DNA from: Bursaphelenchus xylophilus
Taxonomy: Eukaryota; Nematoda; Chromadorea; Rhabditida; Aphelenchoididae
Assembly: GCA_904066235.2 (NCBI GenBank)
Contig: CAJFCV020000001.1
Coordinates: 310,001-374,000 of the forward strand
Length of the DNA stretch: 64,000 bases
Direction: 5' to 3'
The stretch's first letter is position 1; the number at the start of each line of letters is the position of its first letter. The notes beneath the pieces were generated by a model. It had not been told where the DNA came from. It worked only from the letters and a program-made list of their open reading frames with translations, and did not search any database. Below, piece by piece: positions 49,852 to 58,859 of the stretch. The translations under genes and the position numbers were made by a program.

Positions 49852-49897
49852 GTGTCCTAGGGCCGGACCCAACCCCCTTGGCCCAGCCCTAGGACAC
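49852..49897. promoter_or_regulatory. Perfect 12-bp inverted repeat in the LTR, upstream of the TATA box
   Basis: GTGTCCTAGGGC at 49852-49863 pairs with GCCCTAGGACAC at 49886-49897 across a 22-base loop. It lies about 30 bp upstream of the TATA box and recurs in the 3' LTR at 60662-60707. It may be an operator-like protein site or a structure in the 3' LTR transcript. Confidence 0.7.
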
Positions 49898-49923
49898 TCC
49901 AGCTAATCCCGCCCTTTTGATGA

Positions 49924-49955
49924 TAATATATAAGCCTGAAAATTCCCACAATAAA
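49924..49955 (+). promoter_or_regulatory. LTR TATA box and AATAAA polyadenylation signal
   Basis: ATAATATATAAG (about 49923-49934) is a good TATA element for transcription towards the coding region. AATAAA follows at 49950-49955. Their closeness implies a transcript start just downstream of about 49960 and a short R region. Confidence 0.65.
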
Positions 49956-50115
49956 TATATCGCAAAATCAACTGTTGTTGTTGTCAGTCAGCGTCGCCAT
50001 CCCCAGCACCCCCGCGAAAAGGTAGGAGAATTGTAAGATTCTCAAAAGGAGTCGGCAAACCCAGCCGGCCGACTCCCAAATTGTCACCGAGCCTATTCCC
50101 GGCCGTGACAATTTT

Positions 50116-50133
50116 TGGTGACCCCGACGTGAT
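50116..50133 (+). other. Primer-binding site for tRNA-Trp
   Basis: TGGTGACCCCGACGTGAT begins 5 bases after the LTR. It is complementary to the 3' end (including CCA) of the conserved eukaryotic tRNA-Trp as I recall it, over 18 bases. Confidence 0.8.
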
Positions 50134-50390
50134 CTAGGTCCGCCAAAGGTAGACCTAGATCGCGCCTCTGAAACCAACGGCAGCTCCCAAAAAAGGGTAG
50201 CTAAGAAGTCAGCTCCCTAAAGGGAAGCTCAACTACCGCGGAGACCACGCGCAAGTCCCCAACGCAGGATCCCTGCTTCGAAGATTGATCCCAACCTCTA
50301 CCTGTATCCTTTTACTTGCTGAATCTTCTACCTGTGCTTATCTGATTTGTGCTAAAAGGCGATATCAACCCAACAAAGTCCCCCCGAACT

Positions 50391-53300
50391 ATGGACTCCC
50401 CTTCCGGCAAAATCCGCCAAGCAATCGGCTTGGCAAAACGCCGCCTACAAGATGCCCTCCGATCCTACCTACAAATCCAAAAGGAAATAGACCTAAATCC
50501 CGCTGAAATCAATGACGAGCAACTCTATAACACCTTCGAAACTGCCCATGATGTTTTCCGAAGACTATCCCGAAATGTTCAACGATTAGACGAGCTCCAT
50601 AACCAATGGCAACGCATCATTGAAACCAACCCATCCGAACAGACCACCTTCGACAACTACATTACCGCTCATGGAGACTTCCGCTCCCTCGTCGAGGAAG
50701 GTCGCGCCGCCGTCGACCACCTCCGACTCCGCATCGGACTTCTGCGCGAAGCCGCATCAAACCGACTCGAACTGACCGACCCTAATGACCTGTACGACAA
50801 TGGCGAGGGAACACTGGACATCGTCCCCTCTAATGATGCCGTGTTCTCCACCCCAACCACGCCGACCCGTCCCAGCACGCCGGCTACCCCTGCGACTCAG
50901 GTAAACCCTCCCGCCGAACTAAGTCAGCCCTCTCCCGGCTGGATGGACCTCCTGTTCCTTCCAAACGTCTCAATCCCCCAATTCAACGGCAATCCCAGCC
51001 GATGGAATGAATTCTGGGATTTGTTCAACGCCATGGTAAACAACCGAAAGTTGGAGCCGTGCCTGAAGCTCTTCCAACTCCGATCATGCCTCGAAGGTGA
51101 GGCAAAAGCAGCACTTTCCCACCTTGGAAATTCTAACGCCGACTACAACATTGCCGTCCAAACCCTCAAGGACCTCTACGGTGACCCCCTCAGAGTCACC
51201 CACAGACTCCGCGCAGAAATCCTTCAATTCCGTATCCTTGACAAGGGATCCATCAACCTCTACCGAGGATGGTCCCGTCTACACCAATTGTACTCCCAAC
51301 TCCTGTCCATGGGTGACCCAGCCGACACCACCCTTCTAGCCCAAGTCATCGAAAGCAAGTTCCCGCGCTACGTACTCCAAAAAGTATACAAGGATGCCAC
51401 CATCATCCCTAAAGGAAAACAAATGTTAGATGCCGTAGGAGATGTCCTCCGCAAAGAGGCAAATATCGATCGAATGATTTCCGACAACCATGGAGACCAG
51501 AAACGCCTCCCAAATCGGCCAAATACACCCCGACGGCCCGATCAAGTGCTCTCTCATTATAACGCCGACCAAGACGAGAAAAATCCCAATGGGCCCTCCT
51601 GCCACCTGTGCGAAGGCCGACATCTCACCTACAAGTGTTCCAAATATGGCGAACCCCAAGAACGACAACGACAAGCAAGTTTGAAGAAATTGTGCCGCAA
51701 TTGTCTTCTACCTGGACATTTCGTCCCCGAATGCCCCTCCAAACATTCCTGTCGCCATTGCAACCAACGGCACCACTCCTCAATGTGCTTCCGTAACAAC
51801 CCGGCCGGGCCAAGCAGACCAGCTCAAAAAAGCAAACCAGCGCAGAAAGTAACCTTTGCTCCGAAACCCGCCAAAACCACCCCTTCGGCTAAAACTAGGC
51901 CGCCTTCCAATCCACGAAAGGAAAAGACTCATGTCGTTATTAACGAAGATGAATTGGACGACAATGAACAGTCAGAACAAGCCTTCCTGACAAATACCAA
52001 GCCAAAGCCCAAACTATCAACAACTCTACTCATGACCACCGAAGTGGAAGCAATCAACCCCGACGTCTCGAAGGTAAGCAGACCTGCTGTTCTTTTCAGT
52101 GACTCCGGAAGCACTCGCAGCTTCATCACCGAAGAACTCGCGTCCAACTTAAAACTGAGACCCCTCTCCGACGAGATAACCACAGTCAACGTCAACACAT
52201 TTGGAGATCACAGCGAGACCTTCAACACCAAAACGTACAACTTAGTCATCCGCGATCCAGCGCACCCAAAGAAGACAACCAAAATCTCCGTCCTCTCCAT
52301 TCCCAATATGACCAGTTCGATGCTGGCTGCCCTCCCTACCGATTTCCATGAAACGCCACTGACCGTGAAGAAAGTCCGGCCCTCCATCCTTCTCGGAATG
52401 GACAATCTCGACATCTGTCGGAGCACCGGAGAGCCAGTCGACCTCCCCTCGGGCTTCAAGCTCTCACACTCCAAGATAGGGCGATTCATCTATGGAGAAG
52501 GAAAGGCAAGTCCAGTGCCTCAAACCAATGCCCATACCCACCATTCTTACATGATGGAAATGGCGATCCCTCTGCCTACAACAGAAGGATCTATCACCGC
52601 CATTGCTGGACCTATGTGGTCAGGAAAAACAACTCTCCTCTTGGAAAAATTGAATGAGTTTCCCGAGCAATCCCGCATCCTGAGAATACGGCACGTGGCG
52701 GACATCAGATACACTGAAGGTAACCAAATTGTGACTCATGACGGCCAGACCCACGCCTGCATGAGAATCGCCGACCTCAACAGTACGATTGCCTTACTGA
52801 ATGTCTACGACGTGTTGGCCATCGACGATGCCCATTTTTTCCCCGAATTGGCTGTAGTCTGCCAGAAGATTCGCGACCTCGGTAAGACTATCATCGTCAC
52901 CGGACTCCTAAACGGGACTTATCTCGACAATCCTACGCCGAAGACAAACTACAACTTCGCTCCATTATGGGCCATTGCAGACCTCCGCCATACTCTGCTC
53001 GGAAATTGTGATATCTGTGGTGAACCGGCCTCTTACAGTAAAAGGATTGTCCCGAATCCCACCGATCCCACCGATATTTCTCAGTGGGTCGGCGGTAAGG
53101 ACAAGTATGCTACTCTTTGCCCAACTTGTGATACAGCATACACCACCAAGCATTCCCCACAAGTATTCCACATATCCATTCCTACAGAGGAGACCCCCAA
53201 CGATTCTTCAACCGAGCCCGTGTCGATTTGCGTGAAACATACGGAACAAAAGCAGCTCAGTTCCTTACTCACAAAATTCTGGACCCTCGAACACTTGGGA

Positions 53301-56300
53301 ATCCACGACGACCCCAGTCGTAACGACGACGACCTCGCAATGGAAGCCTTCCTTAAAACCGTCACTCGTGATGAAGAAGGTCGATACGTTTGTCGATGGC
53401 CGTGGAAAGGCACTCCTACCACTCTTCAAAGTAATTTCGGCCGTTGCCTCGGGCGACTTCGTTCTACTCTCCGCCGCCTCAGCGCTAATCCAACCCTCCT
53501 CCAACAATATAGTGAGATCTTTTCCGATCAACTCACCAAGGGCATTATCGAGGAAGTCCCTCTCAATCAACCGAGTCAGGGACCTCTCCATTACATCCCC
53601 CACCAACCTGTCATCACCCCCGACAAAACCACGACCAAATTACGCGTGGTTTATGACGCTAGCTGTAAAACTCCCAACGGGAAGAGCCTGAATGACCACA
53701 TGTTCCGCGGACCAGTGCTCCTCCCCGAACTGGTTGGCATGCTTCTTCGATTTCGTGTTACCAAGATCCCATTGCTTTCCGATGTTGAGAAAGCTTTCCT
53801 CCAATTATCACTGGACGAACGTGACCGCGACTGTACCCGCTTCCTCTGGGTCCGTGACGTCACCCAACCCGCGGAAGGTGCCAACCTGATGGTCTTCCGC
53901 TTCAATCGGGTTTGTTTTGGAGTAGTTTCATCACCCTTCCTCCTCGCCGCCTGCGTGGATTACCACCTCCAACACTACCCACATCCCTTGGCCAAAGCAA
54001 TGCGAAAAAATTCGTACGTCGATAACGTACTTATCGAATGTTCCGACGTCCAAGAGGCTACCGACGCTTATCACCTCTCACGACAAATCTTCAGCGAAGC
54101 AAAAATGAACCTCCGAGAGTTTCAATCCAGCCATCCAACAGTCAAGGCCTTTTTGGAACAACAAGGAGAAAAGATCCCGGAAATTGTCAAATTTCTTGGC
54201 CTACAGTGGAATACAAACACCGATATTCTCACTCTCGTGCCCTGGAAAACCCCAAACTCCGAACAGCTTGCCACAAAGAGAACCATCCTCAAAAGGATCG
54301 CTAGCCTGTTCGACCCCCTAGGTTTTCATGCACCTTTGATCCTCCAAGCTAAACTCCTCCTCCAAAAGTTGTGGCAACAAGGTAAAGACTGGGACATCCC
54401 ACTACAGGAAGATCTTCTTTTTGAATGGAATCAAATTCAATCATTACTCGAGACATCCACAATGCCCACACTACAACGCCACGTATGCCCATTTTCTTCT
54501 GACTCTGCTGAACTTCACGTGTTCTGTGACGCTTCTGACCGAGCTTATGCAGCAGTCGCTTATCTTCGCACTCAGTCAGGCGACCTCATCGATGTGTCAT
54601 TCCTAATCGGTAAAAGCCGTCTGGGACCCATAAAAGGCATGACCGTGCCCCGCCTGGAACTCCTCGGACTTCTCATTGGATCTAACCTTGCTCGCACAAT
54701 TGCCACTGAGCTACCGTCAATTCGGCTCACCAACATCTTCCTCTGGACAGACTCACGGATCGTCCACACATGGCTTCTTTCTCGTCGAACACTTCCAATC
54801 TTCGTCAAGAATCGAGTCAACTCCATCTGGCAAAATGTCCCCAACGCCTCGATCCGATACGTTCCCACGGCAGAAAACCCAGCTGACTCGGCTACCAAAC
54901 GTTGTCCACCATCACAACTTTGGCTCGAAGGTCCCGCTTGGCTCCGGCAGTCACCAAGCCAATGGCCAAATCAACCGGAACTCTACGAAGCTCCGGAGGA
55001 TATCACTGCTGTCGCCGAAGTAACAACGGCACCCATACCCCTCATCGATGCTACTCGGTTCAGCCGCTGGACCATCCTCATCCACACCCTTGTGTGTGTA
55101 CTGCAGTACCTGGCGACCGTACTCTCGACCAGTAATACCGCTCAACGGAAATATCCCTGGCTTTCCGTGTACACCACGCCGTCCACCCCACACACAACCC
55201 AATTTCATACTGCAGAGAAATTGTTCTTTCGGTTAATGCAACAAGAACGACCCCCAACAAAAGCTCAACAGCACGAGCTCAACCTGTATCAAGATTCTGA
55301 ACAAGTTTTTCGCTGTCGTACTCGGCTCGCCCATGCTTCTCTCCCTACGACAGCACAAAACCCCATCTTCCTACCATCTCCCCATTACGGGACCGCACTC
55401 TACATCCATCATATCCACCAACTATTGGGACATGCGTCCACTTCAACTACGCTATGTCACCTTCGTTACCGCGTATGGATTCCAAAAGCCAGACGCCTTG
55501 TCCAATCCAGCATTCGCCAATGTTCTTGCCGAACGTTGAAGCCGTTCGCGCTTCCACCCTTTCCCAATTACCCACACATGCGTGTACAACCAAACCCTCC
55601 ATTCCACTACACAGGCCTGGATTACGGTGGTCCCATCTCCGTCAGCATCACCACTACCGACACCATAAAAACATACATCTGTTTGTTCACTTGTCTCACC
55701 TCACGGGCCGTACACCTCGAGCTCGTATTGGACCTTTCCACCCTCGCCTTCCTCCAGGCCCTTCGAAAATTCATCTCTCGACGGGGCACCCCAGCCGAAG
55801 TCTGGAGCGACAATGCCCCTCAATTCCGCCTCGCAACTCAAGCAATCACCCTTGCATGGGCTGAATCCGAAGACGTACAATCGTATTTGGCAACGCGCGG
55901 AATTAAATGGAGCTTCATCACCGAATCTGCCCCTTGGCAGGGCGGATCGTGGGAAAGATTGATGGGAGTAACGAAGACGGCACTCAAGAGAGCCATCGGC
56001 AAGAAAAAGATCTCGCTGCCTGAAATGATGACGGTATTAACCGAGGTAGAAGCTATCGTCAATTCCCGTCCACTGACATTTGTACCCTCAAAAATCGATG
56101 ATCAATCATTTCACCCGATCCGACCCATCGATTGCATCCAACCAGGAGCCTTCATCGGAGTCCCTCTCCTCGACCCTTGGGATCCCGAGGATGGCACCTT
56201 CGAGCCTAAGCCGTCATCGGTCACTAAGTTAATGGATCTTTGGAGAAAGCAACAAAGAATCATTAACCAATTCTGGAAAATTTGGAGCTCGGAATACCTC

Positions 56301-58406
56301 CTCACTCTGGCCGAGCGACATCAAACAACCCACAAACAGGACAGATCTGCGATCGATCGACTCCCAATGAAAGGAGAAGTCGTGCTTGTCCATGAGGAAG
56401 GACTCGGAAGAGGAAAGTGGCAAATGGCGAAGATCTTGGAGATCGTCACTCCAAACAAAATCCAAATTCAACTCGCTACACCGCCCCATTTGGTCCTCCA
56501 CCGATCCCCGAAACACCTCTATCCACTCGAACTTCAACCCGAGATCCCAAACGCAACTGAAGGAATCCCAAGAACGTCCAACCAGCACGATAGCCCACCG
56601 CCACCCAGACGGAGTCCGAGAAAGAATTCTTCTTCCACCACACTAGTCGCCTATTTTCTGGGCATAGTTCTTATTAACACCGTTTCGGCTACGGAATCCC
56701 TACCCAACCCTTGTACAGCAGAGGACTGTGCCCCTTGGAGATGGGATTGCTGTACAGCTATCCAAAAAACAGGAATCTTCATCTGGATGGGAGTATTACT
56801 CGCTCTAATACCTTTCATTTGCATCCTACTAGCTATACACACTTGGATTTGGCGAACAGTCAGATGGATCTGGACTCGATGCCGTCCACAAAACCCTCGG
56901 CAACCACGATACCAGGCTCCACACCGAATTCGACGTCTTCTTCGGACGACAGGCACCATTTACCTCCTCTTCGGACTCTTTCCGTGGGTTAATGGTTGCT
57001 CAGAGGTAACCGCCTTAACCGCGAGCACTCACAACTGCCGTTTTGATGAAGATTCCAACGTCGAGACCTGTTCCCTCTCCCAATCCATCCAACTCAGTTT
57101 GCGGCCCATCAACGAGACAAGCTGTCTTCGAATCACCACCCCACTCAACGGATCATATATGCTCCGCTTGACTACCCTCCAGCTAAAGTTTAAATGTAAC
57201 TTTAAATACGGCTACCATACACGAGACTTTGCCACCACAGTTGAATCCGTCCATCGATGTGACATGGCATCGAATTCGTACTGTCAAGGATATCAATGTG
57301 AAAAGGTCTCCACGTCCGACGACCTCCCCGAATTTTCACTCCTAGCTCGTCGGGCCCCCGGCTACTCCCACTGTACCCGGGCCTGTGGGTGCGCCACTTG
57401 TGGCTGCTTCCTCTGCAGTCCGGGATGTAACTTCTGGCGCCTCTATGCCTTACCAAAAACCAACAACATTTACCTAATAGGACGTTGCCCCACGTGGACT
57501 ATAACCGCGTCAGTAATCCTAGAAGTGAGCGGCAAAACGTCCCTCATACAACTGGTGGCTGCCAAGCCCGTCCACGTCGGAAACGAGATCTTCACTCTAC
57601 AGGCCATATCCACTCCGCAGGTACCGATTCTGTATCAACCTATGGTTATAAAAGTGGGAACCAACGAGGCCATCACCACCGCAGCCTCTGACCCCCAACA
57701 ACCTGCTCCGGGCAGCCTAGGGGTCTTCCAATGCCGCTCAGAAGACGATGCCAGAAGATTCCAGTGTACATTCCCCCATGAAACTTGTTCATGCAGCCCC
57801 AGCGATTTCCACACCAAATGCACATGCAACTACCGCAACCCTATGGACCTATGGCACAGCCCGGAGGTAAAACTCCCGTTCACTTCTGGTCCAATAAAGA
57901 TCGCCTACCAAAACCACACCATCACGGCAGAAATCGCTCAACAAACCGCCATTCTGGTTCACATCGCCTTCCAAAACGCAACGATATCTACGTTTCATTA
58001 TCGTGCAAAGTGTGCACCTTCCGTGATACAACAATTGACCGGATGCAAGTCTTGTCATTCGGGCGCGCAAGCTATCATTTTCTGCCAATCCAAATTCCCA
58101 ACGACTATCAATGTCGAGTGTGATGGAACAAATGTCCAATCATCTCCCTGCAACAACATTACGTTCCAACTCAACATCCACACCGATGAAGCTGAATTTA
58201 ACAAAAACTGTTCCTACTCCTGCTCCGATAAATCTGACGGAACTCTACACCTTTTCGGAAAACTTCACACCATGACGATTCCTCCTCCCCGTCCAAGGAA
58301 CTTGGACAGTGGTGGGCAAGAGCCGCCGATGAAGTTCCGATCGGAAACATTCTACGCGATATTACACAATTTCTGGAAAAAGTCGCTTGGTTTTTCCCTT
58401 CTTTAA
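50391..58406 (+). CDS. Gag-protease-thymidine kinase-RT-RNase H-integrase-glycoprotein polyprotein
   Basis: One 2671-residue frame from the ATG at 50391; a GTG 14 codons earlier is in frame but not a normal nuclear start. In order: helical Gag and DUF1759-like segment (about 190-330, with QFNGNPSRWNEFW); zinc knuckles C404-C416, C435-C448 and C454-C466; aspartic protease with DSGS at 571; TK1-type thymidine kinase (734-931); RT (about 1050-1290) with D1131 and YVDN 1209-1212; RNase H (about 1370-1505); integrase with an HHCC finger, D1744, D1807 and E1855; a DUF5641-like tail; then a glycoprotein from about 2084. Two membrane spans and a second signal-like span precede a Cys-rich ectodomain with potential N-glycosylation sites. 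No stop separates pol from the glycoprotein, so processing by proteases is expected. The frame ends without a membrane anchor, which lies in the -1 frame. Confidence 0.95.
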   Translation: MDSPSGKIRQAIGLAKRRLQDALRSYLQIQKEIDLNPAEINDEQLYNTFETAHDVFRRLSRNVQRLDELHNQWQRIIETNPSEQTTFDNYITAHGDFRSLVEEGRAAVDHLRLRIGLLREAASNRLELTDPNDLYDNGEGTLDIVPSNDAVFSTPTTPTRPSTPATPATQVNPPAELSQPSPGWMDLLFLPNVSIPQFNGNPSRWNEFWDLFNAMVNNRKLEPCLKLFQLRSCLEGEAKAALSHLGNSNADYNIAVQTLKDLYGDPLRVTHRLRAEILQFRILDKGSINLYRGWSRLHQLYSQLLSMGDPADTTLLAQVIESKFPRYVLQKVYKDATIIPKGKQMLDAVGDVLRKEANIDRMISDNHGDQKRLPNRPNTPRRPDQVLSHYNADQDEKNPNGPSCHLCEGRHLTYKCSKYGEPQERQRQASLKKLCRNCLLPGHFVPECPSKHSCRHCNQRHHSSMCFRNNPAGPSRPAQKSKPAQKVTFAPKPAKTTPSAKTRPPSNPRKEKTHVVINEDELDDNEQSEQAFLTNTKPKPKLSTTLLMTTEVEAINPDVSKVSRPAVLFSDSGSTRSFITEELASNLKLRPLSDEITTVNVNTFGDHSETFNTKTYNLVIRDPAHPKKTTKISVLSIPNMTSSMLAALPTDFHETPLTVKKVRPSILLGMDNLDICRSTGEPVDLPSGFKLSHSKIGRFIYGEGKASPVPQTNAHTHHSYMMEMAIPLPTTEGSITAIAGPMWSGKTTLLLEKLNEFPEQSRILRIRHVADIRYTEGNQIVTHDGQTHACMRIADLNSTIALLNVYDVLAIDDAHFFPELAVVCQKIRDLGKTIIVTGLLNGTYLDNPTPKTNYNFAPLWAIADLRHTLLGNCDICGEPASYSKRIVPNPTDPTDISQWVGGKDKYATLCPTCDTAYTTKHSPQVFHISIPTEETPNDSSTEPVSICVKHTEQKQLSSLLTKFWTLEHLGIHDDPSRNDDDLAMEAFLKTVTRDEEGRYVCRWPWKGTPTTLQSNFGRCLGRLRSTLRRLSANPTLLQQYSEIFSDQLTKGIIEEVPLNQPSQGPLHYIPHQPVITPDKTTTKLRVVYDASCKTPNGKSLNDHMFRGPVLLPELVGMLLRFRVTKIPLLSDVEKAFLQLSLDERDRDCTRFLWVRDVTQPAEGANLMVFRFNRVCFGVVSSPFLLAACVDYHLQHYPHPLAKAMRKNSYVDNVLIECSDVQEATDAYHLSRQIFSEAKMNLREFQSSHPTVKAFLEQQGEKIPEIVKFLGLQWNTNTDILTLVPWKTPNSEQLATKRTILKRIASLFDPLGFHAPLILQAKLLLQKLWQQGKDWDIPLQEDLLFEWNQIQSLLETSTMPTLQRHVCPFSSDSAELHVFCDASDRAYAAVAYLRTQSGDLIDVSFLIGKSRLGPIKGMTVPRLELLGLLIGSNLARTIATELPSIRLTNIFLWTDSRIVHTWLLSRRTLPIFVKNRVNSIWQNVPNASIRYVPTAENPADSATKRCPPSQLWLEGPAWLRQSPSQWPNQPELYEAPEDITAVAEVTTAPIPLIDATRFSRWTILIHTLVCVLQYLATVLSTSNTAQRKYPWLSVYTTPSTPHTTQFHTAEKLFFRLMQQERPPTKAQQHELNLYQDSEQVFRCRTRLAHASLPTTAQNPIFLPSPHYGTALYIHHIHQLLGHASTSTTLCHLRYRVWIPKARRLVQSSIRQCSCRTLKPFALPPFPNYPHMRVQPNPPFHYTGLDYGGPISVSITTTDTIKTYICLFTCLTSRAVHLELVLDLSTLAFLQALRKFISRRGTPAEVWSDNAPQFRLATQAITLAWAESEDVQSYLATRGIKWSFITESAPWQGGSWERLMGVTKTALKRAIGKKKISLPEMMTVLTEVEAIVNSRPLTFVPSKIDDQSFHPIRPIDCIQPGAFIGVPLLDPWDPEDGTFEPKPSSVTKLMDLWRKQQRIINQFWKIWSSEYLLTLAERHQTTHKQDRSAIDRLPMKGEVVLVHEEGLGRGKWQMAKILEIVTPNKIQIQLATPPHLVLHRSPKHLYPLELQPEIPNATEGIPRTSNQHDSPPPPRRSPRKNSSSTTLVAYFLGIVLINTVSATESLPNPCTAEDCAPWRWDCCTAIQKTGIFIWMGVLLALIPFICILLAIHTWIWRTVRWIWTRCRPQNPRQPRYQAPHRIRRLLRTTGTIYLLFGLFPWVNGCSEVTALTASTHNCRFDEDSNVETCSLSQSIQLSLRPINETSCLRITTPLNGSYMLRLTTLQLKFKCNFKYGYHTRDFATTVESVHRCDMASNSYCQGYQCEKVSTSDDLPEFSLLARRAPGYSHCTRACGCATCGCFLCSPGCNFWRLYALPKTNNIYLIGRCPTWTITASVILEVSGKTSLIQLVAAKPVHVGNEIFTLQAISTPQVPILYQPMVIKVGTNEAITTAASDPQQPAPGSLGVFQCRSEDDARRFQCTFPHETCSCSPSDFHTKCTCNYRNPMDLWHSPEVKLPFTSGPIKIAYQNHTITAEIAQQTAILVHIAFQNATISTFHYRAKCAPSVIQQLTGCKSCHSGAQAIIFCQSKFPTTINVECDGTNVQSSPCNNITFQLNIHTDEAEFNKNCSYSCSDKSDGTLHLFGKLHTMTIPPPRPRNLDSGGQEPPMKFRSETFYAILHNFWKKSLGFSLL
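52590..53183 (+). other. TK1-like thymidine kinase domain embedded between protease and RT
   Basis: Residues 734-931 follow the type II thymidine kinase plan. The P-loop is AGPMWSGKTT with K746. The next conserved patch is DIRY...THDGQTHA. The Walker B/catalytic segment is LAIDDAHFFPE (D812, D813), where the family normally has IDE, so the catalytic base position holds Asp. A zinc site is formed by C873/C876 and C910/C913. The lasso motif GGKDKY that closes over thymidine is intact. Length (about 198) matches cellular TK1 cores. The enzyme would phosphorylate thymidine to dTMP. A lentivirus-like parallel is pol-encoded dUTPase, also a nucleotide-pool enzyme. I cannot tell whether the donor was animal, bacterial or viral. 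Confidence 0.93.
56640..58406 (+). other. Envelope-like glycoprotein region, phlebovirus Gc type
   Basis: It starts with a signal-like span (residues about 2095-2110), then a hydrophobic span near 2130-2150, then a second signal-like span ending near residue 2203, after which a Cys-rich ectodomain begins. Around residues 2324-2354 a Cys/Gly-rich loop with a following aromatic-Arg pair resembles the fusion-loop region of bunyavirus class II glycoproteins. Nematode retroelements with such envelopes are known (Cer7/Cer13 type). N-x-S/T sites are frequent. The frame runs out before the anchor. Confidence 0.75.
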
Positions 58407-58588
58407 TCTTCCAATATCCCCTCCTTATGTTAATTGTTATGGCAACTGTCGTTATCATGCTTTATTTTCTTTTCCGCTACAATTTCCCTTCCACCCCACC
58501 TGCGATCTTTCTCGGACCTCGCCCGCACCAACAACTCCCCGAAAGCCGTGGTCTCCTGCCCAAACGGGCTAAGCCCCACCACCATTAA
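58238..58588 (+). other. Glycoprotein stem and membrane anchor in the -1 frame
   Basis: The -1 frame is open from 58238 to the TAA at 58586-58588. It encodes an amphipathic stem, a hydrophobic span around 58415-58475, a basic aromatic cytoplasmic start and a short tail. This is what a class II fusion protein needs after its ectodomain. The main frame instead ends at 58406 with a poor hydrophilic tail. I see no canonical slippery heptamer in the overlap, so a one-base indel is more likely than programmed shifting. Confidence 0.7.
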
Positions 58589-58859
58589 CCAACCACTGGT
58601 CCCTTACCCTTCTTCCGATCCCTTTCGTCCTTAGCAAAAACCACAACTCATATTTTTCGACACAAAAAAAAAAAAAAAAACATGGATCGGGAGAAGTTTT
58701 TTTCCACGCAACCCACATCTTTTGCCAAAATTTTACCACTGCTTTATCCTAACCATTGTCGTCAAAATTCGTATCCTAAACCCCACATCCCCTCCGGTTC
58801 CTCAACACTTCCCTCCGCGGGAGCGTCACCACTAGCAGTTCAATTACAAATGAACTGTA
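58589..58859. other. Spacer between the two element genes with an A17 run
   Basis: A run of 17 A at 58664-58680 precedes an ATG (58682) that opens a frame overlapping the accessory gene out of phase; I do not treat that frame as a gene. The A run could be a slippage product or a relic of a captured polyadenylated transcript. Confidence 0.6.

Larger units (their letters stand above)
49649..50110 (+). repeat. 5' long terminal repeat
   Basis: Begins TGTCGCGACACC and ends GGCCGTGACA. It contains the promoter, a polyadenylation signal and a 12-bp hairpin. It matches 60459-60920 at every base I compared. Confidence 0.97.

Noticed and set aside
50349..50390. GTG start 14 codons upstream of the polyprotein ATG
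   Set aside because: GTG is not a usual start in eukaryotic nuclear genes; the ATG at 50391 is the first in frame.
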